This document shows positions 16,642 to 26,021 of a stretch of DNA of 36,028 bases, one piece after another. Numbering within the stretch: position 1 is the first letter of the stretch; each line of letters opens with the position of its first letter. This DNA comes from an uncultured SAR116 cluster alpha proteobacterium (GTDB lineage Bacteria > Pseudomonadota > Alphaproteobacteria > Puniceispirillales > Marisalimonadaceae). The notes beneath the pieces are model-generated. The model made no database searches. It was not told where the DNA came from and saw only the letters and a program-made list of their open reading frames with translations. The stretch spans positions 1 to 36,028 of the forward strand of contig CACNGC010000016.1 of NCBI GenBank assembly GCA_902619805.1. Reading direction: 5' to 3'. Position numbers and translations under genes: made by a program.

Positions 16642-17091
16642 TTATAAATCTAATTTTAAACTTTTATGTGTACTTAAAAAGCTAAGTTTTTTATAAAAAT
16701 TTATTGCTTTTTTTTACTTATTACTTGTTAATTGAATTAATCCACATTTTTTTATTTTTGCAATCTCAATACCTTTATTAATCAATTTTGATCCATAACC
16801 TTTATCTCTATATTCTTTTTTAATTCTGACTGTTTCAATTTGGCACCTTGTTATGCCCTGCATTGATAGACCTTGGACAAAAGTTAGTTGCATCATGCCG
16901 CTGATTTGATCATTTAAAATCATTATGAAAATTTCATTGTTTGAATCTTTGATAATTTTTGTAAATGCTTTTTTATACTTGTTTATGGATATGTTTCTTA
17001 AGTTCTTCTTTTCTTTTCTGAGATCATCTTCAAATAGAAGATATATTAAATCTTTAAGGTTTTTTAATTCTGCTTTTTCAATTATTAAATT
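16642..17091 (-). pseudogene. GNAT-family N-acetyltransferase remnant
   Basis: Reading the minus strand from 17091 gives IIEKAELKNLKDLIYLLF, later KAFTKIIKDSNNEIFIMI, then SGMMQLTFVQGLSMQG, VRIKKEYRDKGYGSKLI (the acetyl-CoA loop) and GLIQLTSNK. A TAA stop at 16714-16716 follows, after which the same frame continues KKAINFYKKLSFLSTHKSLK to a second stop at 16642. This is the whole GNAT fold, about 148 codons, with two lesions: no ATG, GTG or TTG at the expected start (ATA stands there) and one internal stop where an AAA codon would fit. A reading frame from an internal ATG at 16923 exists but lacks the first half and final strand. It was probably functional recently, since the frame is otherwise intact. 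Confidence 0.8.
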
Positions 17092-17132
17092 TTACAAGAC
17101 CTATATTCATTTCTTATTAAGCATAATTTTTT

Positions 17133-18029
17133 TTATTGATTAAATAAATTTTTACAAAATTTACCAATACTTATTATTGCATCTTCTGCTTCTTTTAATA
17201 TGTGTGCATTACTATGCCATCCATGAAACATATCTTCCCAAATCTCAAGTTTTGCATTTACATTTGCTTTTTTTGCTTTCTCATAAAAACGCTTACTGTC
17301 ATCCAACATCGTCTCAGCAGAACCAACTTGAATTAACATATCTGGCAATCCAGACAATTCACCAATAATGGGAGATGCTAAATGAGACATATTATTCGAG
17401 TCAGGAAAATATAGCTTTGCAAATCTATCAAGATATTTTTTGTTTATTATAGGGTCAATGTTTTCATTTGTTACCATTGTTTTTCCTGACTGAGTAAGAT
17501 CAGTCCATGGGCTTAGAGCTACAGCTCCTAATGGTTGAGAAAAATTATTTTCTTTAATTTTTAATAATAATGCTAAACATAACCCACCACCTGCAGATTG
17601 TCCGCTAACAATTATGTGTTCAGGGCTTATTCCTTCATTAATAAGCCATTCATAAGCAGAATATGTATCATCTATAGCTGCTGGGAAAGGATGCTCTGGA
17701 GCTAATCTGTAGTTGATTGATAAACATTTAACTTTTGCTTCTGCAGAAATTCTTGCTACTGTTGCTCTTGAAGCAGCTATTGATCCCCTATAATAACCAC
17801 CACCATGCATGAACATGAATATCTTATTTTCATTTACCTCTCCACATGTGATCCATTCTGCATTAACATTTCCAGCAACTACATTTTTGAACTTTATATT
17901 TTTAGGAAGTGGGATCAAAGTTCCAGCAGTTTCTGTTTCTTTTCGAAGTTGTTTGACAGTTTTATTTTCTGTGTATGGGTTTTTTCTTTTTGCATCTATA
18001 ATATTTTTGAGTATTTTTTTGTTATCCAT
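17133..18029 (-). CDS. Alpha/beta hydrolase, hormone-sensitive lipase-type esterase
   Basis: A 298-residue cytoplasmic esterase of bacterial family IV. The oxyanion-hole motif HGGG is at 75-78, the nucleophile elbow GQSAGG at 143-148 with S145, and the likely triad partners are D243 (in the MLDDSKRF segment) and H269 (MFHGW). YRLAPEHPFPAAIDD at 107-121 is typical of the family. No signal peptide is present. It hydrolyses short acyl esters or related carboxylic esters; the natural substrate is not indicated. It lies 41 bases downstream of the D-threonine-aldolase-like gene on the same strand, so the two may be cotranscribed, but nothing links their reactions directly. Confidence 0.92.
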   Translation of the reverse strand: MDNKKILKNIIDAKRKNPYTENKTVKQLRKETETAGTLIPLPKNIKFKNVVAGNVNAEWITCGEVNENKIFMFMHGGGYYRGSIAASRATVARISAEAKVKCLSINYRLAPEHPFPAAIDDTYSAYEWLINEGISPEHIIVSGQSAGGGLCLALLLKIKENNFSQPLGAVALSPWTDLTQSGKTMVTNENIDPIINKKYLDRFAKLYFPDSNNMSHLASPIIGELSGLPDMLIQVGSAETMLDDSKRFYEKAKKANVNAKLEIWEDMFHGWHSNAHILKEAEDAIISIGKFCKNLFNQ

Positions 18030-18070
18030 TTTGGAATTGCCTCATAATAATTTATTATTTAATTCGTAAA

Positions 18071-19207
18071 TTAAAAACTAAACCCTCTTGCAGAAACAGG
18101 CCATAAATCGATCACTTTTGTATCTTTAACAACCACATACCAATCATGTAAATTACAAGTTGGATCGCAATGCCCAGGAATTAAACGAATTTTATCATTA
18201 ATCTTAAGAACATTGTAAGGGTCAGCTATTATTCCATGCTCATCAGAACATTTTAAATATTCTAACTCAGAATTTATTGTTTTTGGCAAGCCACTATCAA
18301 CTGCTATTGATTTTAACCCTGCATCTACTACAGCATGTTTTTGTAATGCTTTTGACATTACCCCAGTAAGAATGAATAAAGAATTTTCAAAATTATTAGA
18401 GTTGTTTAATTTTCTATCATGTTTTAAAGATGAATAATGAGCATCCATAAAAGCATATGAGCCAACTTGTATTTCATCATATACTTCTTCATTTACTTCT
18501 AAATCAAAACAACCGGTTCCCACACCTGTAATAAATGGTGAATGTTTTATGAAAGTATCTTTTAATTCTCTAATTTTATTGCATGTATTTTTGACTTGTG
18601 TTTGTCTTGTTTTATGATCTTCAATATGCTGAATAGAACCATTATAAGCTTGAAAGCCAATAAAATTTAAGTTGGCCATCTTTTTAATCATTTTAATCAG
18701 TTCATTTATTTCTTTAAATGATTTTACACCACATCTATTAGCACCACAATCGTATTCAATATAAATATCAATTATTGAATTATTTCTTTCTACTGCTTTT
18801 TGGATGTTAATGATATTTTCTTCATTATCCACACAACAAGCTATCTTCAATTCTTTAGAAACTATATTAGCTAGTCTTTCTAATTTAAATGCATCAGTTA
18901 TTTGATTAGTTATTAAAATATCTTTTATACCAGCTCTAACAAATATCTCTGCTTCACTGAGTTTTTGGCAACAAATTCCATGAGCTCCACCGTTATCAAT
19001 TTGGTATTTAGCGATATCGATTGATTTATGCATTTTAGCATGTGGTCTCAACTTTACATTATTGTTGAGAGCAAATTCTTTCATTTTTAATATATTGTTC
19101 TCAAAAATTTTATAATCAATAATCAGTGAAGGAGTTTGAATTTCATCAACATCCATTCCTACTTTAGCAGGAATATTAAACCCTACCTCAAATGACTCTA
19201 AATTCAT
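18071..19207 (-). CDS. D-threonine aldolase/3-hydroxy-D-aspartate aldolase-family PLP enzyme
   Basis: A fold-type III (alanine-racemase-like) PLP enzyme of 378 residues. The PLP lysine is K58 in LRPHAKMHKS, and the C-terminal metal motif PGHCDPTCNLHDWYVV puts H346 and D348 at the metal site. As I recall, D-threonine aldolases use a His/Asp pair (H347/D349, with Lys59, in Alcaligenes), while D-serine and 3-hydroxyaspartate dehydratases of the same family use His/Cys. The Asp favours an aldolase that splits a beta-hydroxy-D-amino acid into glycine and an aldehyde. BhcC-like action in the beta-hydroxyaspartate cycle is possible, but no bhcABD genes are present. It diverges from gloA across a 93-base gap. 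Confidence 0.88.
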   Translation of the reverse strand: MNLESFEVGFNIPAKVGMDVDEIQTPSLIIDYKIFENNILKMKEFALNNNVKLRPHAKMHKSIDIAKYQIDNGGAHGICCQKLSEAEIFVRAGIKDILITNQITDAFKLERLANIVSKELKIACCVDNEENIINIQKAVERNNSIIDIYIEYDCGANRCGVKSFKEINELIKMIKKMANLNFIGFQAYNGSIQHIEDHKTRQTQVKNTCNKIRELKDTFIKHSPFITGVGTGCFDLEVNEEVYDEIQVGSYAFMDAHYSSLKHDRKLNNSNNFENSLFILTGVMSKALQKHAVVDAGLKSIAVDSGLPKTINSELEYLKCSDEHGIIADPYNVLKINDKIRLIPGHCDPTCNLHDWYVVVKDTKVIDLWPVSARGFSF

Positions 19208-19244
19208 AAAAACCCTATATTAAATATTTATAACATCAGTATAG

Positions 19245-19273
19245 TTGAATTATTAATTTTATGTATATAATAT
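19245..19273 (+). promoter_or_regulatory. Predicted sigma-70 promoter of gloA
   Basis: TTGAAT (19245-19250), a 17-base spacer and TAATAT (19268-19273) make a good vegetative promoter in the 93-base divergent gap. Transcription would start near 19280, about 20 bases before the gloA ATG. Confidence 0.55.
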
Positions 19274-19300
19274 TATTATTTAAAAAAGTTTGGATTTAAA

Positions 19301-19741
19301 ATGAAATTTTTACACACCATGATTAGAATTACAAATATTGAAGAATCTATAGACTTCTATTGCAATAAGCTTGGTCTTGTTGAGATTAGAAGGAAAGAAG
19401 TTCCAGAAGGAAGATTTACGCTTATCTTTCTAGCTGCACCAGAAGACGAAGATAATGCAATAAAAACCAGATCACCTGAAATAGAGTTAACCTATAATTG
19501 GGATCCAGAAGAGTATGGAAGTGGTAGAAATTTTGGTCATCTTGCTCTTTCTGTTAAAAATATCTATGAAACATGCCAGACATTAATGGATACTGGAGTA
19601 ACTATCAATAGACCTCCTAGAGAAGGAAGAATGGCATTTATAAAATCGCCAGATAATATTTCAATAGAATTACTTCAGCAAGGTGATAACCTTGAAGTAA
19701 AAGAGCCTTGGTCAAGCATGAAAAATATTGGTTCGTGGTAG
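19301..19741 (+). CDS. gloA: Lactoylglutathione lyase (glyoxalase I)
   Basis: A 146-residue VOC-fold enzyme that isomerises the methylglyoxal-glutathione hemithioacetal to S-lactoylglutathione. The four metal ligands are H5, E62 (IELTYNW), H80 (NFGHLAL) and E123 (SIELLQ), close to H5, E56, H74 and E122 of the E. coli nickel enzyme. [15 protein letters not shown] and [12 protein letters not shown] are also typical. It has its own predicted promoter and is read divergently from the aldolase-like gene. If that enzyme releases reactive aldehydes, a detoxifying neighbour would make sense, but this is speculation. The C-terminal 20 residues extend slightly beyond the family norm. Confidence 0.92.
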   Translation: MKFLHTMIRITNIEESIDFYCNKLGLVEIRRKEVPEGRFTLIFLAAPEDEDNAIKTRSPEIELTYNWDPEEYGSGRNFGHLALSVKNIYETCQTLMDTGVTINRPPREGRMAFIKSPDNISIELLQQGDNLEVKEPWSSMKNIGSW

Positions 19742-19817
19742 TTTCTATAATTGTTAAGTTTAATACTTATTATTTTCAAAATTGATTTTGAAAAAAAGCA
19801 TATATGTGAGTTTTATT

Positions 19818-20102
19818 ATGTATAAAAATATAATTTTATTTGGTGTTTTGTTATTTTTATCTAATTGTAATCAGCATTCAAATGTCAATCAGCATAATTT
19901 AAATAATAGTAGAAGTTTTACTTACCAAGAAAAACCATTTGAGATTAAATGGAAAATTGAAAAAAAATCAATTACAAATATTCCTATAGAAGTTCATAAA
20001 AAAGTTAAAAATGTTTGCAAAAAATATAATAGGTTTGTTTTAATTAAAATAAAAACTTTTGAAGATGATACGGTATTAGGTACGTTTGATTGTAGACCTT
20101 AA
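19818..20102 (+). CDS. Small predicted lipoprotein of unknown function (94 aa)
   Basis: I do not recognise the mature part. The frame is open from a TTG at 19782, but the ATG at 19818 is chosen because it gives a compact signal peptide (hydrophobic ILFGVLLFL) ending in a lipobox LSNC with C17, and GTGAG lies just upstream. The mature protein is short, Asn/Gln-rich at first, then basic, with two further cysteines (NVCKK and TFDCRP) that could form a disulfide in the periplasm. It follows gloA by 76 bases. Its stop abuts the mfd stop on the other strand with no base between them. Confidence 0.65.
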   Translation: MYKNIILFGVLLFLSNCNQHSNVNQHNLNNSRSFTYQEKPFEIKWKIEKKSITNIPIEVHKKVKNVCKKYNRFVLIKIKTFEDDTVLGTFDCRP

Positions 20103-23100
20103 TTAAAATTTTAAATCCTCTAACTCATCTATAAACGTTAAGACATATTCAATTTTTTCTTCTGTGCTTTTTAATTGTTTTTCCATAAAAAGTTTTTGAT
20201 CTGGTCTAACTTTTATTTGTTCAGATGATTTGTTAATCCAATCTAATAGCTTGTCTGTATTTTTGAAAAAATTATTTTTAAATCCTAATAAAATACCTTT
20301 AGGTCCTGCATCTATAAAACTAATATTATTTTTTAAACACTTATTTTTAATTATTAATGTATGAAGCAGATTATTAACTTCTACAGGGGGAGGCCCAAAC
20401 CTATCAAATAATTCTTCATTAAACTCATTTATCTCATCACTGCTTCTTAAGTCCCCTGCTTTTCTGTACAGTGCCATTCTAGTTGATAGATCATATACAT
20501 AAGTATCTGGAATGAGCACTGCCAAGCCTAATGAAATTGAAGGAGACCAAACTTCTTCTAATGGTGCTTCTTTATTTTTATAAGAGTATACAGCATCCTT
20601 AAGCATATCTTGATATAACTCAACTCCTACTTCTTTAATTTGGCCTGATTGTTCATCACCGAGCAAATTTCCAGCTCCTCTTATATCCATGTCATAGCTA
20701 GCAAGTGAAAAACCAGCTCCTAGATTATCAAGGGTTTTAATTACATCTAGTCTTTGTTGAGAGTTTTTATTTAAAACTTTACCTGTCTCGACTGTGAAAT
20801 AAGCATATGCTCTTTTTTTCCCTCGTCCAATACGTCCTCGTAATTGGTAAAGTTGAGAAAGTCCAAACATATCAGATTTATAAATTATCATTGTATTTGC
20901 GTTAGGAATATCTATTCCTGATTCAATAATATTAGTAGATATTAATACATCTGATTTACCATCTGCAAATGAATTAATTGAACTATCTAATTCATCTATC
21001 TTCATTTGACCATGAGCAACTTTTATAGATAGGTTAGGTGCCATTTTTTTAACTTTTTCATACAAACCATCTATATCTTTTATCCTTGGGCAAACAATAA
21101 AAGATTGTCCTCCTCTATTTTTTTCACGGTTTAAAGCGTCTAATAAAACAACTTTATCCCATTCAAAAACAAAAGTACGAATTGATAACCTGTCAATAGG
21201 TGGGGTGCTAATCAAACTCAATTGTTTTAGTCCAGACAGAGATAATTGAAGCGTTCTTGGAATTGGTGTTGCAGTCAGAGTTAACACATGAATATTGCCT
21301 TGTAATTCTTTTATTTTTTCTTTTTGAGCAACTCCAAAATGTTGCTCTTCATCAACTATTAATAGGCCTAAATTGTTGAAATCAATATCATTAGAAAGCA
21401 AAGCATGTGTTCCAACTACAATATTTATTTCACCAGATTTAAGATTATTTTTTATAATCTTTCTTTTACTTGCAATAGTCATTCTGGATAATGATGAAAC
21501 TTTTAGTGATGAATTTTTAAATCTTTCATAAAAACTTTTATAATGTTGTTTAACTAGAATTGTAGTTGGGGCTACTAATGCAACCTGATAACCAGCGTTT
21601 GCTACAATAAAAGAAGCTCTTAATGCTACTTCAGTTTTTCCAAAACCAACATCACCACAAATAAGTCTATCCATAAGTTTTCCTGCTTCAAGATCAGATA
21701 TTACATCTTTGATTGCTGAATCTTGGTCATCAGTAAGTTGAAAAGGAAAATCATTAGAAAATTTATCGTAATCGTCTGTAATTGATAATTTTTCTGTATT
21801 AATGATTTCTCTTTGTGCAGCAACTCTTATTAATTTTTCAGCCATATCTTTAATTCTTTTTTTGACATTTGCTTTTCTATTCTGCCAATTGGATGCACCC
21901 AACTTGTCTAAGTTTCTAATAATACCTGAATCACCAACACGGCTTAATAAATTCATATTTTCTACAGGAAGTAATAACTTATCACCATCTTGGTATAATA
22001 ATTTCAAACAATCATGATCTATACCATTTGTTGATATTTTCAATAATCCATCATACAAACCAATCCCATGATCAATATGAGCTACCAAGTCACCAACATT
22101 TATTGAGTTTACATCTTTAAGAAAATTTTCAGTTTTCCTTCTCCATGATTTTCTTTTATTTTTTGGAAATCCAAAAATATCTCTTGTGAATATAATAATA
22201 TGATTATTTAATTCAAAACTCTCCAGATATGGAGAATATGAAAAATTAAAATTTGACAAATTTTCACTATTAACAAGCTTTTTAATCTCAATTAATTCAA
22301 ATATAATTTTATTTTTATTTAAATCTTCTTCAAAAAAACTTACTAAATTATTTATCTTAGTTTCATCTTCTGTAATAATTGTAATTATTTTATTATTATT
22401 AAATTCATTTATACAAAATTGTACAAAGTAATTGATTTTATTTATTTTTTCTGAGTTTACAAAATTAGGAATTATTAAAGGTTTAGAAGAAATATTTATT
22501 TCATTTTGATTAGTGCAGCCAGGTTTGTCATATTCATTTAATTGAATAATATTGAATTTTTTAATATTTTCTAAAATATTATTTTTTGTAATATATAATT
22601 CTTCAATCTCGAAAGCATTATAATCAGTATTTTCATCTTTTCTTTCGTTACCAAAATTATTTATTTCTAATTCTCGTTCTTGAATTAGATTTTCAAAATT
22701 TTTTGTAAGCAAACATATAATTCCTTGCTCATGTGGTAAATAATCAAAAATTGAATTTAATTGTTTTTCATGAAATAAAGGTAAAAAATGTTCTATACCG
22801 TTAAACTTCATGCCAGCAGATATGTTTTCATAAAATAAACTATTTATACTAGCAGCCCCGTTTATACTCCTAAATCTTTTTCTGAAGTTCTCTATGTTTT
22901 TTTCATTCAATATAAATTCATTTGATGTATAAATATTAAAATCATTTATTTTATCCTTAGATCTTTGTGTAAGAGGATCCATTGTTTTGATTGTTTCAAT
23001 ATTATCACCTATAAAGTCAATTCTAAATGCACTTTGGTTACCAACAGGAAAAACGTCTAATATACTTCCTCGTATACTAAATTCACCAAACTCTCTTACT

Positions 23101-23570
23101 GTTTGTACCCTTTTATATCCTGAGTTATTTAAGAACTCGATAATTAATTGAAATTTATAGTCTGAAGATAAATTTAAATTTATAAAATGTTTTAAAAAAA
23201 AATCTTTAGGTGCTGTTTTGTTAAATAAACCATTAATAGTAGTTAAAATAACGTTTTTGTTTTTATTCTCATTTTTATTTTTTTTAAAAAAACAAAGATC
23301 CGTATATGATTTTACACGCTCTCCAATTAAATTGAGATTTGGTGATGAGATATCATAAGGCAAACAATCCCATGCTGGGATTTTGTATATGTTTATTTCT
23401 TTGAAATTCGAATTTAAAAAATTATAAATATTCGAGAGTTCTAAATCATTTTTTGCTACGTAAAATATATTTTGATTTTGAGATAGAGAAGAAATTAAGA
23501 AAGGTATTATGCTATCTCTAATTCCATTTATTTCTCTTATTTTATTTAAATCTTTATTAAAATTAAACAA
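20103..23570 (-). CDS. mfd: Transcription-repair coupling factor
   Basis: A 1155-residue SF2 translocase that removes stalled RNA polymerase and recruits UvrA. The N-terminal UvrB-like module, the RNA-polymerase-interaction domain (VGDLVAHIDHGIGLYDG, about residue 490), helicase motif I (GDVGFGKTE, about 640), the DEEQ box (VDEEQHFGV, about 740), motif VI (QLRGRIGRG) and the C-terminal TRCF domain are in the expected order, and the length is standard. The start is a TTG at 23568-23570, eight bases after AAAGG and overlapping the end of sdhE closely, so the pair is probably coupled. The N-terminal third is very Asn/Lys/Ile-rich, reflecting base composition. Confidence 0.97.
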   Translation of the reverse strand: MFNFNKDLNKIREINGIRDSIIPFLISSLSQNQNIFYVAKNDLELSNIYNFLNSNFKEINIYKIPAWDCLPYDISSPNLNLIGERVKSYTDLCFFKKNKNENKNKNVILTTINGLFNKTAPKDFFLKHFINLNLSSDYKFQLIIEFLNNSGYKRVQTVREFGEFSIRGSILDVFPVGNQSAFRIDFIGDNIETIKTMDPLTQRSKDKINDFNIYTSNEFILNEKNIENFRKRFRSINGAASINSLFYENISAGMKFNGIEHFLPLFHEKQLNSIFDYLPHEQGIICLLTKNFENLIQERELEINNFGNERKDENTDYNAFEIEELYITKNNILENIKKFNIIQLNEYDKPGCTNQNEINISSKPLIIPNFVNSEKINKINYFVQFCINEFNNNKIITIITEDETKINNLVSFFEEDLNKNKIIFELIEIKKLVNSENLSNFNFSYSPYLESFELNNHIIIFTRDIFGFPKNKRKSWRRKTENFLKDVNSINVGDLVAHIDHGIGLYDGLLKISTNGIDHDCLKLLYQDGDKLLLPVENMNLLSRVGDSGIIRNLDKLGASNWQNRKANVKKRIKDMAEKLIRVAAQREIINTEKLSITDDYDKFSNDFPFQLTDDQDSAIKDVISDLEAGKLMDRLICGDVGFGKTEVALRASFIVANAGYQVALVAPTTILVKQHYKSFYERFKNSSLKVSSLSRMTIASKRKIIKNNLKSGEINIVVGTHALLSNDIDFNNLGLLIVDEEQHFGVAQKEKIKELQGNIHVLTLTATPIPRTLQLSLSGLKQLSLISTPPIDRLSIRTFVFEWDKVVLLDALNREKNRGGQSFIVCPRIKDIDGLYEKVKKMAPNLSIKVAHGQMKIDELDSSINSFADGKSDVLISTNIIESGIDIPNANTMIIYKSDMFGLSQLYQLRGRIGRGKKRAYAYFTVETGKVLNKNSQQRLDVIKTLDNLGAGFSLASYDMDIRGAGNLLGDEQSGQIKEVGVELYQDMLKDAVYSYKNKEAPLEEVWSPSISLGLAVLIPDTYVYDLSTRMALYRKAGDLRSSDEINEFNEELFDRFGPPPVEVNNLLHTLIIKNKCLKNNISFIDAGPKGILLGFKNNFFKNTDKLLDWINKSSEQIKVRPDQKLFMEKQLKSTEEKIEYVLTFIDELEDLKF

Positions 23571-23571
23571 T

Positions 23572-23829
23572 TTAATGACCTTTAAATTCTTTTATAAGGT
23601 CAATTAGAAAGTTTTCTTTAGAAGATTTTGATTTTTCAATATCTATAGATAAACGCCAAATTCTAGGATCTCCTGAATTAAGAAGAGCTTGATATGCTAA
23701 TAAATTTTCATCATCGAGATATTTTAAATGATTTTCTGCAAAATTACCTAACAAAATATCAGTTTCACGAGTGCCAGTATATTTAGATCTATAAATTAAT
23801 TTTTTTATAAAAACATTTCTATTATTCAA
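23572..23829 (-). CDS. sdhE: Succinate dehydrogenase flavinylation factor SdhE (DUF339)
   Basis: An 85-residue helical protein that promotes covalent FAD attachment to SdhA. KKLIYRSKYTGTRETDILLG (9-28) aligns with the family core, and the C-terminal LLNSGDPRIWRL matches the DPxLWxW-type segment. The signature RGxxE motif reads TGTRE here (T18 G19 T20 R21 E22), so the normally conserved Arg is Thr. The only usable start is TTG at 23827-23829, with GAG six bases upstream. It is placed head-to-head with recG and directly before mfd; recG-sdhE-mfd is a common alphaproteobacterial order, which supports the call. Confidence 0.9.
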   Translation of the reverse strand: MNNRNVFIKKLIYRSKYTGTRETDILLGNFAENHLKYLDDENLLAYQALLNSGDPRIWRLSIDIEKSKSSKENFLIDLIKEFKGH

Positions 23830-23891
23830 TTTTTTCTCGTTTTATTGATATTTTTTGTTATTGTTTATTATAAATAAAGGTTTTTGATTTC

Positions 23892-26018
23892 TTGTCTAAT
23901 GTAATTATTAAAAGACCAAAAGAGATTTTTGAATTATTCTCATCACTTGGAAATTTAAGTGGTGTTGGTGAAAAAAAATTAAACCTTTTAGAAAAAAAAA
24001 TTGGTCCATATTTAATAAATCTTTTATTTTATTTGCCTCACAAGTCTATTAATAGATTCCAAAATATATCTTTAAAAGAAGTAAATCATGGTGACATATT
24101 AACTTGTGAAGTAGAGGTTGTTGAAATAAATATACCTCCCTTTAATTTTAGAAAAAAAAATAATATGTCTAGGATAATAACCTTTGGTCTCAATAACGAA
24201 AAAAATGTTAGATTAGACATTATTTACTTTGGGCAAAATACACAATATTTAAAAAATATTTACAAAGTTGGAAATAGAATTTTTGTAAGTGGAAAATTTG
24301 AGAACTTTAATGGTCTTGGACAGATTGCCCATCCTGACTATGTTGTAAAAGCAACCGAGAAAAAATTAATACCATTCTTTCAACCTATTTATCCTTTATT
24401 TTTTGGAATAAACCAAAAATTCATATCAAAAATCATCAATCAAAGTATAAAGAAAATACCAATAATACCAGAATGGTTAAATAAAGATATACTGATAAAA
24501 TACAAATTCCCAAATTGGTATACTTGTATATCTAGAATACATAATCCAGAAAACAATGATGACTTAAACTTCAATAGTATTTTTAGAAAACGACTTGCTC
24601 TAGATGAATTAATAGCAAATCAGATTTCTATGTTACTAATAAAAAATAAAATTTCTAAAATTAAAAAAATTAAAAAATGTTATAGCAACTCAGAATTAAT
24701 TGAAAATTTTTATTCGAATTTACCATTTGAGTTAACTGGTAATCAAAAAAAAGTTATAAATGAGATAAAAGAAGACATTCATAGCAATAAAACTATGGTT
24801 AGAATGCTTCAGGGTGATGTTGGGTCCGGCAAAACAATTGTTGCTGTAATTTCTATGCTCAACGCAATATTAGATGGATCTCAAGCAGTATTGATGGTTC
24901 CAACGGAAATTCTTGCAATTCAACATTTTAATACAATTAAAGACTTACTTATGCCGCTAAAAATTGAACCAACTCTTCTATTAGGAGAAAGTAGATCTGT
25001 TTATGATAACAAAACTAGATCAAATATAATTAAACAAATAGAAGTTGGCGAAATTAAAATTATAATTGGAACTCATGCATTAATTTCAAAAAAAGTAATT
25101 TATAATAACCTATCTTTAGCTGTTATTGACGAGCAGCATAGGTTTGGAGTTAAACAAAGAGTTGAAATAACAGAAAAAGGTAATAACGTTAATGTACTAG
25201 TTATGACAGCAACGCCTATACCTAGAACTCTCGCACTGACTGCTTATGGTGATATGGATATTTCTGTTTTGAGTGAAAAACCGATTGGTAGAAAATTAAT
25301 TAATACATATGTTTTGTCACAAACTAAAATAGCAGAAGTATTATCTTCTATTGAGAGAGCAATTAAAGCTGGAGCATTAGTATATTGGGTTTGTCCTCTA
25401 ATTGAAGATTCTGAGAATTCAGATCTGATTGCTGTTAACGAAAGATATAATTTTTTAAAAAATAATTTTAAAAACATTAATATTTCATTAATTCATGGAA
25501 AACAAAATCAGATTGAGAGAGAAAAATCAATGAATGAGTTTAAATCTGGTGAAAGTAAAATTCTAGTTGCAACTACGGTAATTGAAGTTGGAGTAGATGT
25601 TCCTGAAGCTACTATAATGGTAATTGAATGCGCAGAAAGATTTGGGATAGCTCAAATACATCAATTAAGAGGAAGAGTCGGAAGGAGTAATAAAGAATCC
25701 TCATGCATATTGTTATATAATTCTAATTTAAGCTCAATTGCTCATTCAAGGTTAAAAATTCTAAAGGAAAATGATGATGGATTTAAAATTTCTGAACATG
25801 ATTTAGAATTACGTGGACCAGGAGAAATTCTTGGAAGCAAACAATCTGGCAATCTTGAATTTAAGTTTGTAGATTTACATATTCACAACCATATGATTCC
25901 CGTTGCAAGAGAAGAAGCGAGGAAAATGCTGGAAAATGAAGACGATAAAGAAAAAATTAATGTTCTTTTGTCTATTTTCGAAAATAATGACGCTATCAGA
26001 TTATTAAAAGGTGGTTGA
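23892..26018 (+). CDS. recG: ATP-dependent DNA helicase RecG
   Basis: A 708-residue branch-migrating helicase acting on stalled forks and Holliday junctions. The wedge/OB region occupies the N-terminal 200 residues (LSGVGEKKLNLLEKKIG, then LLFYLPH); motif I is GDVGSGKT near 310, the DEQH box (VIDEQHRFGVKQR) near 412, motif III is TATPIPRT, and QLRGRVGRS with the TRG-like end follows. The start is TTG at 23892: a stop closes the frame seven codons upstream, the only ATG nearby is out of frame, and AAAGG lies 11 bases before it. It converges with the DUF502 gene, 3 bases separating the stops. Confidence 0.96.
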   Translation: MSNVIIKRPKEIFELFSSLGNLSGVGEKKLNLLEKKIGPYLINLLFYLPHKSINRFQNISLKEVNHGDILTCEVEVVEINIPPFNFRKKNNMSRIITFGLNNEKNVRLDIIYFGQNTQYLKNIYKVGNRIFVSGKFENFNGLGQIAHPDYVVKATEKKLIPFFQPIYPLFFGINQKFISKIINQSIKKIPIIPEWLNKDILIKYKFPNWYTCISRIHNPENNDDLNFNSIFRKRLALDELIANQISMLLIKNKISKIKKIKKCYSNSELIENFYSNLPFELTGNQKKVINEIKEDIHSNKTMVRMLQGDVGSGKTIVAVISMLNAILDGSQAVLMVPTEILAIQHFNTIKDLLMPLKIEPTLLLGESRSVYDNKTRSNIIKQIEVGEIKIIIGTHALISKKVIYNNLSLAVIDEQHRFGVKQRVEITEKGNNVNVLVMTATPIPRTLALTAYGDMDISVLSEKPIGRKLINTYVLSQTKIAEVLSSIERAIKAGALVYWVCPLIEDSENSDLIAVNERYNFLKNNFKNINISLIHGKQNQIEREKSMNEFKSGESKILVATTVIEVGVDVPEATIMVIECAERFGIAQIHQLRGRVGRSNKESSCILLYNSNLSSIAHSRLKILKENDDGFKISEHDLELRGPGEILGSKQSGNLEFKFVDLHIHNHMIPVAREEARKMLENEDDKEKINVLLSIFENNDAIRLLKGG

Positions 26019-26021
26019 TCA

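Noticed and set aside
16714..16923. A 69-codon frame that could be called a small standalone acetyltransferase
   Set aside because: Family sequence continues in frame on both sides (to 17091 and past the stop to 16642), so it is a fragment of a broken GNAT gene.
17805..18069. Two overlapping plus-strand frames of 80-86 codons opposite the esterase
   Set aside because: Phe/Ser/Ile-rich shadows of the esterase N-terminus, with no supporting start signals.
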